The notes below the pieces were generated by a model that searched no databases, was not told the origin of the DNA, and saw only the letters and a list, made by a program, of their open reading frames with translations. This document shows, piece after piece, positions 1-6,552 of a DNA stretch of 8,566 nt. Source of the DNA: JAZLIL01 sp045617405 (lineage in GTDB: Bacteria; Bacillota; Clostridia; Lachnospirales; Lachnospiraceae); NCBI GenBank assembly GCA_045617405.1, contig JAZLIL010000072.1, positions 1 to 8,566 on the forward strand, read 5' to 3'. The position numbers and the translations under genes were made by a program. Each line of letters begins with the position of its first letter. The first letter of the stretch is position 1.

Positions 1-764
1 TCGTAAAGCATCCTTTTACGGGTGTTGATTACGTACAGTATTATAAAGATCTTATCCTGAGTGAGAATTGTGAGGTTGAAGTCATTCTCGCAAATGACTG
101 CCGCACTATCCTCAGCTACACAAAGAATGTTATTACCTGTGACATCCACACTCGTGCAAGAAGCAAGCGTCTTCTCAAGGAGAACGGCGGAATCAGGATT
201 CTCGGTCTTGACGAACTTATGACAGCAAGCGTTGACGGCTCAGGCTTCAATTCGAAGTACGGTCTCCTCGGCAGCAACAAGGCTACAGAGGACAAGATTA
301 AGCTCTTCCCCGAGGATGGTCAGCCCGTAGTTGATTATATTCAGTCAGAGATTTTAAAGAGAACAGGTAAGCACGTTGAAGCCATGGTATACGGCGACGG
401 TGCGTTCAAGGATCCTGTCGGAAAGATCTGGGAGCTTGCAGATCCCGTTGTTTCACCTTTCCACACAAAGGGACTCATCGGCCAGCCCAACGAGGTTAAG
501 CTCAAGTACCTCGCAGACAACGATTTCGCAGACCTTTCGGGCGACGCCCTCAAGGATGCCATCTCCGATTACATCAAGAAGAAGGACGAAGACCTCGCAG
601 CGAATGCAGGCAAGGATCTTGTCGGCGATATGGTTTCCCAGGGAACAACACCCCGCCGCCTGACAGACCTTATCGGATCCCTCTGCGATCTCACAAGCGG
701 CTCCGGCGACAAGGGCACTCCCTTCATTCTCGTTCAGGGCTACTTCGACAACTACACAAAGTAA
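1..764 (+). CDS. Coenzyme F420-0:L-glutamate ligase-like protein, 5'-truncated
   Basis: This is the C-terminal part of a protein that enters from outside the window. The first full codon is at base 3, the frame is open for 253 codons, and it stops with TAA at 762-764. An internal ATG at 219 is not the start, because the upstream codons read as sensible protein (VKHPFTGVDYVQYYK, CDIHTRARSKRLL). The segments MTASVDGSGFN, KYGLLGSNKATED, YGDGAFKDP and TPRRLTDLIGSLCDLTSGSGDKGTP match my memory of the F420_ligase family (CofE-like) as it occurs in Lachnospiraceae, where proteins are about 400 residues. Archetypal CofE adds gamma-linked glutamate to F420-0 using GTP. Most Clostridia are not known to make F420, so the real substrate may be another acid-plus-amino-acid pair. 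The gene ends in a strong terminator, so it is transcriptionally separate from the tRNA downstream. The family call is fairly secure; the exact reaction is not. Confidence 0.7.
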   Translation, partial: VKHPFTGVDYVQYYKDLILSENCEVEVILANDCRTILSYTKNVITCDIHTRARSKRLLKENGGIRILGLDELMTASVDGSGFNSKYGLLGSNKATEDKIKLFPEDGQPVVDYIQSEILKRTGKHVEAMVYGDGAFKDPVGKIWELADPVVSPFHTKGLIGQPNEVKLKYLADNDFADLSGDALKDAISDYIKKKDEDLAANAGKDLVGDMVSQGTTPRRLTDLIGSLCDLTSGSGDKGTPFILVQGYFDNYTK

Positions 765-774
765 TTGCATTTCC

Positions 775-804
775 AGGGCTGCCGTTTTACGGCAGCCCTT
801 TTTT
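775..804 (+). terminator. Rho-independent terminator of the ligase gene
   Basis: A perfect 10-bp stem (AGGGCTGCCG at 775-784 with CGGCAGCCCT at 790-799) encloses a 5-base loop TTTTA and runs into a T tract at 799-804. It lies 10 bases after the TAA of the ligase-like gene. This is a textbook intrinsic terminator and separates that gene from the tRNA unit. Confidence 0.93.
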
Positions 805-820
805 GGTTTTTGCGCATCCG

Positions 821-832
821 GCGGGCGCCCGC
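821..832. repeat. 12-bp perfect palindrome
   Basis: GCGGGCGCCCGC is fully self-complementary and sits between the terminator and the tRNA promoter. With no loop it cannot make a normal RNA hairpin as written. It might be a protein-binding dyad or a chance feature of GC-rich spacer. No function is assigned. Confidence 0.4.
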
Positions 833-854
833 AGGCGGCAGGTCAAGGTGTTAC

Positions 855-889
855 GCACAGGGATTTGAGACCGGTCGGAATCTCTGTGC
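855..889. repeat. Inverted repeat upstream of the tRNA promoter
   Basis: GCACAGGGATT (855-865) pairs with AATCTCTGTGC (879-889) with a single G-T wobble, leaving a 13-base loop that itself contains the palindrome GACCGGTC (869-876). No T run follows on the + strand, so it is not an obvious terminator. It lies about 65 bases before the tRNA promoter. It could be an operator, a remnant element or part of an unrecognised RNA. Confidence 0.45.
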
Positions 890-952
890 CCGGTCACCGA
901 AACGTGACAAGAAACGGAGCAAATCGGGACGGGACGCTTCCCCTGCGAGGAC

Positions 953-981
953 TTGCATTTCAGAAAGAAGTACGATATAAT
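953..981 (+). promoter_or_regulatory. Sigma-A-type promoter of tRNA-Leu
   Basis: TTGCAT at 953-958 is followed after exactly 17 bases by a perfect TATAAT at 976-981. Transcription would start around 987-989, about ten bases before the mature tRNA 5' end at 998, which leaves a short leader for RNase P to remove. No other promoter is visible before the first CorC gene, so that gene may also be read from here. Confidence 0.88.
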
Positions 982-997
982 CAAAACTTGATAGTTT

Positions 998-1064
<67 letters not shown>

Positions 1065-1077
<13 letters not shown>

Positions 1078-1212
1078 CTTTGGGGATATCAGGTGGTATT
1101 TCCTGTTATCCGCACTTCGGGGATATCAGGCGGTATTTCCTGTTATCCGCATTTTCGGGATATCAGGCGGTATTGCCTGTTATCCGCATTTTGGGACGTC
1201 AGCGGGGATAAC
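1065..1212 (+). repeat. 37-bp tandem array seeded by the tRNA-Leu 3' end (4 copies)
   Basis: The 13-mer CCTGTTATCCGCA, which is the T-arm 3' strand plus acceptor 3' strand plus discriminator of the tRNA, recurs at 1065, 1102, 1139 and 1176, exactly 37 bases apart. The rest of each unit carries GGGATATCAGG, then YGGTATTK. Copies 1-3 are nearly identical. Copy 4 decays after about 20 bases. Between consecutive copies GGATATCAGG can pair with CCTGTTATCC (nine of ten positions, 8-base loop), giving three successive hairpins. The 37-bp period is not a multiple of three, so the array is not constrained as coding sequence. It would be transcribed as the tRNA's 3' trailer. Confidence 0.93.
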
Positions 1213-1232
1213 CGGTACTGAATTTACCGGTT
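1210..1232. promoter_or_regulatory. Perfect 8-7-8 dyad upstream of the first CorC gene
   Basis: AACCGGTA (1210-1217) and TACCGGTT (1225-1232) are exact reverse complements around a 7-base spacer, 50 bases before the start codon of the first CorC gene. The symmetry fits either a repressor operator or an RNA hairpin in the leader. It is not followed by T residues, so it is not a terminator. No regulator is identified. Confidence 0.5.
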
Positions 1233-1282
1233 CGGATTGCGCACGGCCCACCACGAATCACGAAAAGGAGTTCAGTCCATCT

Positions 1283-2557
1283 ATGGATGACGGCAGTCGA
1301 GCGGCAATACCATTTATTATTGTACTTTTTCTTTTATCCGCGTATTTTGCGCTGACTGAGACGGCGCTTTCGTCGGTGTCGAAAAGCAAGGTCAGGCTTG
1401 CTTCCGAGCGCGGCGACAAGCGTGCTCTGAAGGTTCTCTATGCACTCGATAATTTCGAGGATGCTATCACTACGCTTCTCATATGCACAAACATCTGTCA
1501 CATTGCCGCAACATCCCTGATTACGGTCATCGTTACGCGCACGTGGGGCATGACGGCTGTTACGCTCAGTACAATCATCACGACAATTGTCATGTTTTTC
1601 GCGGCGGAGATGCTCCCGAAGAGCATAGGCAAGAAGTCGGCCGACAAGGCAATTCTCGTGTGCGCCGCACCCCTCGTGATGCTTATGAAGATCCTGAAGC
1701 CGCTTACGATCCTCCTTGCAGGTATAGGAAAGCTTACGCTTAGGGTACTTCCGGGAGAGCAGGAGCAGACCGTCACCGAGGACGAGCTGTACGACATCAT
1801 TGAGGACATGGCAGAGGACGGCGCCATCGACGAGGAGCGGGGCGACCTCATATCGTCTGCGCTTCAGTTTGCCGACGTTACGGTCGATTCGATTCTGACG
1901 CCGCGTGTTGACCTGGTGGCGCTGAATGTCGACGAGGCTCCGGAGAAGGTACTCGAGATCGTACGCGAGCAGAATCACAGCCGCATTCCGGTGTTTGAAA
2001 ACACGATTGACAACATCGTGGGCGTTCTTTCAATACGTAAATTTCTCAAGGCATATATAACCCTCGGGCGCATTCCGTCAGTCCGCAGTCTTCTCGACAC
2101 GGTCTACTATGCGCACCAGTCGAGCGAAATCGACGAGCTGCTTAACGAAATGAGCAGGCGCAAGCAGAATATGGCGGTCATTCTCGACGGCTACGGCGGT
2201 ACGCTCGGCGTGGTCACGGTCGAGGATATTCTCGAGGAGATTGTCGGTGAAATCTGGGACGAGGACGACGAGGTGAAGGAGCCTGTTGTCGAGCTTGCCC
2301 CCGGCACGTTCCTTGTTGCGGGTGACGAGACCGTCAGCGATACCTTCGAGTTCATGGAACGCGAGATTCCGGAGGTGGACGACGACCGCTTCACGAACCT
2401 CCTCATGTCCGACTGGTTCTGCGAGCAGTTTGTGAATCTCCCCGCGCGGGGCGATTCCTTTGAATATGAAGGACTCCGGTTCAGTGCCGATGAAATTGAG
2501 CATAACAGGATACTGAAAATACGGGTAACAGTGCAGAAGGACGGTCTCAAGGAATAG
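1283..2557 (+). CDS. CNNM/CorC family membrane protein (HlyC-like hemolysin family), copy 1
   Basis: The protein has 424 residues, the usual length for this family. An N-terminal DUF21/CNNM transmembrane domain spans about residues 8-160, with the family motif EMLPKSIGKK at 109-118. It is followed by the acidic helix TEDELYDIIEDMAEDGAIDEE (165-185). A pair of CBS domains covers about 200-325 (TPRVD 206-210, HSRIPVFE 232-239, IVGVL 245-249, GGTLGVVTVEDILEEIVGEI 305-324), and a C-terminal CorC_HlyC domain covers about 335-418. Characterised relatives export Mg2+ (possibly with Na+) and are gated by nucleotide binding to the CBS pair; the 'hemolysin' name is historical. The start at 1283 is chosen because AAGGAG (1265-1270) lies 12 bases upstream and the hydrophobic segment follows directly. 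The frame stays open to 1004, but that extension would translate the tRNA and its array. It ends TAG TGA, inside the first unit of the next repeat array. Confidence 0.9.
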   Translation: MDDGSRAAIPFIIVLFLLSAYFALTETALSSVSKSKVRLASERGDKRALKVLYALDNFEDAITTLLICTNICHIAATSLITVIVTRTWGMTAVTLSTIITTIVMFFAAEMLPKSIGKKSADKAILVCAAPLVMLMKILKPLTILLAGIGKLTLRVLPGEQEQTVTEDELYDIIEDMAEDGAIDEERGDLISSALQFADVTVDSILTPRVDLVALNVDEAPEKVLEIVREQNHSRIPVFENTIDNIVGVLSIRKFLKAYITLGRIPSVRSLLDTVYYAHQSSEIDELLNEMSRRKQNMAVILDGYGGTLGVVTVEDILEEIVGEIWDEDDEVKEPVVELAPGTFLVAGDETVSDTFEFMEREIPEVDDDRFTNLLMSDWFCEQFVNLPARGDSFEYEGLRFSADEIEHNRILKIRVTVQKDGLKE

Positions 2558-2724
2558 TGAGAAAAGAGCTTCAGGCGAGCGGTCTCAAGGGACAGTGGGA
2601 AAAGAGCTTCAGAAGGACGGTCTCAAGGGGCAGTGAGGAAAAAAGCTTCAGGAGGACGGTCTCAAGGGACAGTGAGAAAAAAAGCTTCAGGCGAGCGGTC
2701 TCAAGGGATAGTGAGAAAAGAGCT
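2543..2724 (+). repeat. 38/39-bp tandem array spanning the corC1 stop codon (5 copies)
   Basis: GGTCTCAAGG begins units at 2543, 2581, 2619, 2658 and 2697, giving spacings of 38, 38, 39 and 39 bases. The extra base comes from the purine run before AGCTTCAG. The first unit contains the last codons and TAG of the first CorC gene, and the fifth ends at AGCT about 43 bases before the next gene. Units 1 and 5 retain TAG, while units 2-4 have CAG at that position. Each unit is purine-rich and unit 3 holds a free AGGAGG. No terminator or promoter is visible, so the two CorC genes are probably co-transcribed through the array. Confidence 0.93.
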
Positions 2725-2767
2725 GAATGCTTTGTGATGAATAACCCGGCCGCAATAGGGAGATATA

Positions 2768-4237
2768 ATGGCAATAGCGTTAGTTACAATAGGAATAGTG
2801 TTATGCATCGCACTCTCTGCGTATTTTTCTGCGGCGGAGATGGCTGTTTCGTCGTGCAATATGGTACGCCTCGAAAACGAGGAGAAGGCCGGAAACCGCG
2901 GCGCAGGCCTTGCGAGAAAGCTTGCGGAGAACTATGATAACACGCTCAGTGCGATTCTCATAGGAAACAATCTTGTAAACATTGCAGCCTCATCACTGAC
3001 TGCAGTTCTTGTAATTCTTCTTACCGGATCCGATGCGCTCAACTGGGTCGGAACCGTGATTGTGACGGTTCTCATCATCATATGCGGCGAGACAATCCCG
3101 AAGATTGCGGCGAAGAAGTATGCCAACAGATTTTCGGCTTCCTGCGCTGGCGGAATCACGGCGGTGTCATTTATCGTGAAGCCCATCATTGTGGTCGTTG
3201 TGGCGATTACAAATCTTATCACAAAGCGGCTCGATACCGGTGAGCCGGACGCAGAGGAGTCCGTCGAGGAGCTTCAGTCCATTATCGAGGCGGCCGAGGA
3301 CGAGGGAGTTCTTGACAGGGACCGCACCGAAATGGTACAGGCTGCGATTGATTTTTCTGAAATCTCGGCGTCCGAGGTCATGACGGCCCGCGTCGATGTT
3401 CTTGCCATTGATATAAACGACTCCCGTGAAGAAATCATTTCAAAGGCTCTTTCAAGCACCCACAGCAGGATGCCGGTCTACGACGGTAGTATTGACAATG
3501 TCATCGGAGTCGTTCATCTGAATCATCTTCTGAAGGTCTTGAGCGGTGCAGCGGGTCAGCAGGGAGGCGCTGCAGGAGGCGTGAGCGGTGCAGCGGGTCA
3601 GCAGGGAGGCACTGCAGGAGGCGTGAGCGGTACGGGAGAATTGCAGGGCGGTGATGCAGGAAGCGTGAGCGGTACGGGAGAATTGCAGAGAGGCGCTGCA
3701 GGAGGCGTGAGCAGCGCGGGAGAATTGCAGGGCGGCGATGCAGGAAGCGTGAGCGGGGCAGCAGCATCGCAGGATGATATTGCTGAGAGTATCCGCACTG
3801 TCATGATGCCGCCGGAGTTCGTCTACAAGACCACGAAGCTTCCGGTAGTGCTTAACGGGCTGAAGAAGGCCCGCCAGCATCTTGCCATCGTCACGGATGA
3901 GTACAGCGGAACGCTTGGTGTCATCACTATGGAAGATGTGCTTGAGCAGATTGTCGGCGAAATCTGGGACGATACGGACGAAATAGAGCAGGAAGTAGTT
4001 GCGAAGGACAACGGCACACTCGAGATTGATGGTGACATGACCATCTCCGACTTCCTCGAACTCATGTCGATAAGCGAAGAGACCTTTGATTATGAGAGTG
4101 AGACCGTCGGCGGCTTCGTTACCGAGCTGAACGGCAGCTTTCCGAAGGTCGGCACGACTCTTAGCTTCGAAGGAATCACAATACGCGTTCTCGAAATGGA
4201 CGGCCTGCGTGTCGAAAAAATAGCCGCCAGCCGGTGA
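2768..4237 (+). CDS. CNNM/CorC family membrane protein, copy 2, with repeat-expanded CBS linker
   Basis: This is a paralogue of the preceding gene, with 489 residues. The DUF21/CNNM transmembrane domain covers about residues 1-155 and includes CGETIPKIAAKK (106-117). The acidic helix is EELQSIIEAAEDEGVLDRD (167-185). The first CBS motif covers about 200-259 (MTARVD 205-210, HSRMPVYDGSIDNVIGVV 232-249), and the second about 344-400 (DEYSGTLGVITMEDVLEQIV 377-396). A CorC_HlyC domain covers about 405-485. Between the CBS motifs lie five 14-residue Gly/Ala/Ser repeats (260-329), absent from copy 1. Removing these 70 residues gives 419, close to family length, so the core is complete and the repeat is an insertion. 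All metal-transport and CBS landmarks remain, so the protein is probably functional. AGGGAG (2757-2762) lies 5 bases before the ATG. The predicted role is divalent-cation efflux gated by CBS ligands. Confidence 0.9.
   Translation: MAIALVTIGIVLCIALSAYFSAAEMAVSSCNMVRLENEEKAGNRGAGLARKLAENYDNTLSAILIGNNLVNIAASSLTAVLVILLTGSDALNWVGTVIVTVLIIICGETIPKIAAKKYANRFSASCAGGITAVSFIVKPIIVVVVAITNLITKRLDTGEPDAEESVEELQSIIEAAEDEGVLDRDRTEMVQAAIDFSEISASEVMTARVDVLAIDINDSREEIISKALSSTHSRMPVYDGSIDNVIGVVHLNHLLKVLSGAAGQQGGAAGGVSGAAGQQGGTAGGVSGTGELQGGDAGSVSGTGELQRGAAGGVSSAGELQGGDAGSVSGAAASQDDIAESIRTVMMPPEFVYKTTKLPVVLNGLKKARQHLAIVTDEYSGTLGVITMEDVLEQIVGEIWDDTDEIEQEVVAKDNGTLEIDGDMTISDFLELMSISEETFDYESETVGGFVTELNGSFPKVGTTLSFEGITIRVLEMDGLRVEKIAASR
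3545..3796 (+). repeat. 42-bp in-frame minisatellite (5 copies plus a degenerate sixth)
   Basis: Exact 42-base units start at 3545, 3587, 3629, 3671 and 3713 and encode GAAGQQGGAAGGVS, GAAGQQGGTAGGVS, GTGELQGGDAGSVS, GTGELQRGAAGGVS and SAGELQGGDAGSVS. The following 42 bases (3755-3796) encode GAAASQDDIAESIR, which aligns to the unit and is probably the ancestral linker. Unit 4 looks mosaic: its first 18 bases equal unit 3 and its last 21 equal unit 1, suggesting recombination or conversion between units. Confidence 0.95.
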
Positions 4238-4348
4238 CGGACGGTGCCGGAACAAGGTTTCAAAGACCGGAGGGGGCAGTGCGCATGCAGATGTCAATTT
4301 CGGCACCTTGACCTGACACCCCGCAGCATCGTGACGGATGGAAATCAT

Positions 4349-5386
4349 ATGAAAAGACCTGACAGATTTACGTTAACCGAATATCTTGTTTTTGCTGCGA
4401 TTACGATCGCGGTCATGGTGCTGTGCATCTGCGTCGGAAGCGTCAACATCCCGGCGGCAGACGTTTTCACGGCAGTGAAGTGCGGTATCACCGGGACTCC
4501 GATTCCCGCCGAAGTCACACTTGGCAGCATTATCCTGAGCATCAGAATTCCGCGAGTCCTCTGCGTGGCCTTCACCGGCGCGGCCCTCTCCGTGAGCGGT
4601 GCGGCAATGCAGGGTCTGCTTCGCAACCCGCTCGCTGACGGCTCTACCCTCGGCGTTTCAGCAGGCGCGTCCCTCGGCGCTGTCATTACGATTGCGTTCG
4701 CCGGTTCGATTCCGATCCTTGCGACAGCCGGGACCATGTTCATGGCAATGCTGTTCGCTTTCCTGTCGCTCGTCCTGATTCTCAGCCTTTCATATAAACT
4801 CGATTGTTCACTCTCAACCAACACAATCATTCTCGTGGGCGTGATCTTCTCGATGTTTGTTTCAAGCATTCTGTCGCTCGTCACCACGTTCGCCTATGAC
4901 AGGGTCCGCAGCATCACGTTCTGGACAATGGGCAGCCTCTCGGGCAGTACCTATCGCGAGGTCCTGATCCTGCTCGTCATTCTTGTCATTTTCGGTCTGA
5001 TAATCATCTCAAAGGCTCGTGAGCTGAACGCCTTTGCCATCGGTGAAGACAACGCCAGAAACATCGGCGTCAACATTCGCCGGGTCAAGCTGGTTATTCT
5101 CGTGAGCGTGTCGGTCATCATCGGTGTGAGCGTTTCTATCGGCGGCACAATCGGCTTCGTCGGCCTCGTTTGCCCGCATATGGTTCGCCTGATTGTCGGT
5201 CCGAACCACCGCCGCCTCCTCCCCGCCTGCGTCTTCGGGGGTGCAGTGTTTCTGATGCTTGCCGATCTCATTGCGCGCGTGCTTCTCGCTCCGCTCGAGC
5301 TTCCAATCGGCGTTGTGACGTCATTCATCGGCGCAGTCCTGTTTGTCTGGATTTTCTATACATCACGGAGGAAGGGCAATGCATAA
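4349..5386 (+). CDS. FecCD-family ABC transporter permease (siderophore/heme/cobalamin uptake)
   Basis: This is an integral membrane permease of 345 residues, normal for the FecCD/BtuC family, with about ten hydrophobic segments. Diagnostic stretches are RIPRVLCVAFTGAALSVSG (66-84), MQGLLRNPLADGSTLGVSAG (87-106), GEDNARNIGV (232-241), which lies in the loop that contacts the ATPase, GTIGFVGLVCPHMVRLIVG (266-284), HRRLLP (287-292) and ELPIGVVTSFIGA (317-329). Such permeases form a homodimer or heterodimer with two ATPase subunits and import Fe3+-siderophore, heme or vitamin B12 from a lipoprotein receptor. The substrate cannot be read from this sequence. ATG 4349 is preferred: the GTG at 4244 would add a hydrophilic 35-residue leader with no similarity. 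The ribosome site is weak (GGATGG, 4336-4341). The stop overlaps the start of the ATPase gene by 8 bases, so the two are translationally coupled. No substrate-binding protein gene lies in the window. Confidence 0.93.
   Translation: MKRPDRFTLTEYLVFAAITIAVMVLCICVGSVNIPAADVFTAVKCGITGTPIPAEVTLGSIILSIRIPRVLCVAFTGAALSVSGAAMQGLLRNPLADGSTLGVSAGASLGAVITIAFAGSIPILATAGTMFMAMLFAFLSLVLILSLSYKLDCSLSTNTIILVGVIFSMFVSSILSLVTTFAYDRVRSITFWTMGSLSGSTYREVLILLVILVIFGLIIISKARELNAFAIGEDNARNIGVNIRRVKLVILVSVSVIIGVSVSIGGTIGFVGLVCPHMVRLIVGPNHRRLLPACVFGGAVFLMLADLIARVLLAPLELPIGVVTSFIGAVLFVWIFYTSRRKGNA
5367..5371 (+). promoter_or_regulatory. Ribosome-binding site selecting the upstream ATPase start
   Basis: GGAGG inside the last codons of the permease gene is seven bases before ATG 5379. 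This strong site favours the start that includes the repeat-rich N-terminal extension over in-frame ATGs at 5478, 5535, 5592, 5649 and 5670. Confidence 0.75.
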
Positions 5387-6428
5387 GTTTTTCGGCAGGA
5401 ATATAAACACAATCAGCGTGCAGCAATCCCTATCAAACAAGTCAGGCCCTGAGTCAGCGGAAAAGGGAAGCCGTGGCATGGCATCACCGGAAAAGGGATC
5501 AGGCCTTAAGTCAGCGGAAAAGGGAAGCCGTGGCATGTCATCACCGGAAAAGGGATCAGGCCTTAAGTCAGCGGAAGAGGGAAGCCGCAGCATGTCATCA
5601 CCGGAAAAGGAATCATGCCCTGAGTCCGCGGAAAAGGGAAGCCGCAGCATGGCATCACCGGAAAAGGAGATGCTTCGCGTTACAGATCTCGGAGTGTCAT
5701 TTTACGGAAATGCGGAGGTTGTGAAGGGCGTCAGCTTCAGCCTCAAAGAGGGAAGCTGGCTTATGATTGCAGGCCCGAACGGTGCCGGAAAAAGTACTAT
5801 AATAAATGCGATTTCGGGGAGCACCGCTTATACAGGGGAGATTCTTGTCGGCGGGCGTCCTGTTTCTTCTTTCAAACCGTCTGACCTTGCGAGGGAAGTC
5901 GGAGTTTTGGCACAGAATCACAGTGTTTCATATGCCTACACAGTAAGAGAGGTAGTCAATCTCGGTCGCTATTCCTACGCACCGGGACTTTTCGGCGGCG
6001 GCGATGCGGGCGGAAGGGGCGCCATTGACGAGGCAGTTGCTCTCACCGGCATCGAGGGAATTCTCGACCAGAACGTTATGACGCTCTCCGGCGGCGAGCT
6101 TCAGCGCACCTTCCTTGCGCAGCTTCTTGCTCAGAATCCGAAGATTCTCATGCTCGACGAGCCCACAAATCATCTTGATCTCAAGTACCAGAAGCAGCTT
6201 TTCGAAATCATGACAAACTGGCTCAAGGTGCCCGGACGTGCCATTCTCGCGGTTGTGCACGACCTTTCGCTCGTCCGGAGGTTCGGCACCGATGTGCTTC
6301 TTCTGAACAAGGGCAGCGTTGTCTCCTACGGCACTCCGGACGAAGTCCTTCGTCCCGACAGCCTTGCCGAAATCTACGAAATGGACGTCTATAACTGGAT
6401 GAACACGATGTTCTCCCAGTGGAAATAG
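5379..6428 (+). CDS. ABC transporter ATP-binding protein (FepC/BtuD-type) with repetitive N-terminal extension
   Basis: The ATPase partner of the preceding FecCD permease has 349 residues, where relatives have about 255. The nucleotide-binding domain starts near residue 98 (MLRVTDLGVSFYG) and is complete: Walker A GPNGAGKST (132-140), Q-loop Gln179, signature LSGGE (236-240), Walker B LMLDEP (257-262), D-loop NHLD (264-267) and H-loop His294. It should hydrolyse ATP at the cytoplasmic face to drive uptake. Residues 1-97 have no domain I recognise. About 21-97 consist of Ser/Glu/Lys/Gly-rich 19-residue repeats, probably disordered. The start at 5379 is supported by GGAGG at 5367-5371 and an 8-base overlap with the permease stop (ATGCATAA). 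In-frame ATGs inside the repeats, especially Met91 (5649), would give a normal-sized 259-residue protein, so shorter products are possible. No T-tract terminator follows. Confidence 0.93.
   Translation: MHKFFGRNINTISVQQSLSNKSGPESAEKGSRGMASPEKGSGLKSAEKGSRGMSSPEKGSGLKSAEEGSRSMSSPEKESCPESAEKGSRSMASPEKEMLRVTDLGVSFYGNAEVVKGVSFSLKEGSWLMIAGPNGAGKSTIINAISGSTAYTGEILVGGRPVSSFKPSDLAREVGVLAQNHSVSYAYTVREVVNLGRYSYAPGLFGGGDAGGRGAIDEAVALTGIEGILDQNVMTLSGGELQRTFLAQLLAQNPKILMLDEPTNHLDLKYQKQLFEIMTNWLKVPGRAILAVVHDLSLVRRFGTDVLLLNKGSVVSYGTPDEVLRPDSLAEIYEMDVYNWMNTMFSQWK
5439..5669 (+). repeat. 57-bp in-frame minisatellite in the ATPase 5' region
   Basis: Units begin at 5454, 5511, 5568 and 5625 (the last is 45 bases), preceded by a 15-base partial unit at 5439. 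They encode SAEKGSRGMASPEKGSGLK and variants (residues 26-44, 45-63, 64-82 and 83-97). Every unit contains a purine-rich AAGGGA-like motif nine bases before an in-frame ATG. The array ends exactly where the conserved ATPase domain begins at Met98. Confidence 0.95.
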
Positions 6429-6460
6429 CCGCGCCCCGGAAGCCGGATGTCACCGGTGGC

Positions 6461-6548
6461 GCACAGAGGCAGAGGCTTTGGAAGTTCCCCCGCCCTGTGC
6501 ACTTTCGAAGTCCTACCGAAAAGCCCCGCCGCCCCCGTCCGTGGGGCG
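6461..6548. repeat. Two inverted repeats in the ATPase-phosphatase intergenic region
   Basis: GCACAG (6461-6466) can pair with CTGTGC (6495-6500), extended by GG/CC across a bulge. A second, tighter hairpin has stem CGCCCC (6530-6535) and GGGGCG (6543-6548) with a 7-base loop. Neither is followed by a proper T tract, so they are weak terminator candidates at best. They could still end the transporter transcript, since a new promoter begins right after. Confidence 0.4.
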
Positions 6549-6552
6549 CGTC

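Noticed and set aside
453..770. 105-codon minus-strand frame opposite the ligase-like gene
   Set aside because: It is antisense to a gene with clear family motifs, with no independent support.
2571..2774. Minus-strand 67-codon frame with LFSLSLETVLLKL-type repeats
   Set aside because: It is a shadow of the same array. I see no promoter or ribosome site, and it overlaps the start of the second CorC gene.
2557..2937. GTG-started frame giving 13-residue SFRRTVSR repeats after corC1
   Set aside because: It overlaps the second CorC gene by 170 bases out of frame, its sequence is simply the array translated, and units of 38 bases do not preserve frame.
4308..4336. Promoter with TTGACC before the permease
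   Set aside because: No -10-like hexamer occurs 16-18 bases downstream (the bases are GTGACG).
3452..4348. 298-codon minus-strand frame opposite the second CorC gene
   Set aside because: It lies antisense to a strongly conserved coding region. Its repeated HASC segments merely mirror the 42-bp array, and no family features are visible.
4238..4348. Riboswitch (cobalamin or other) before the permease
   Set aside because: The gap is only 111 bases and no conserved box, long stem or terminator-antiterminator pair could be recognised.
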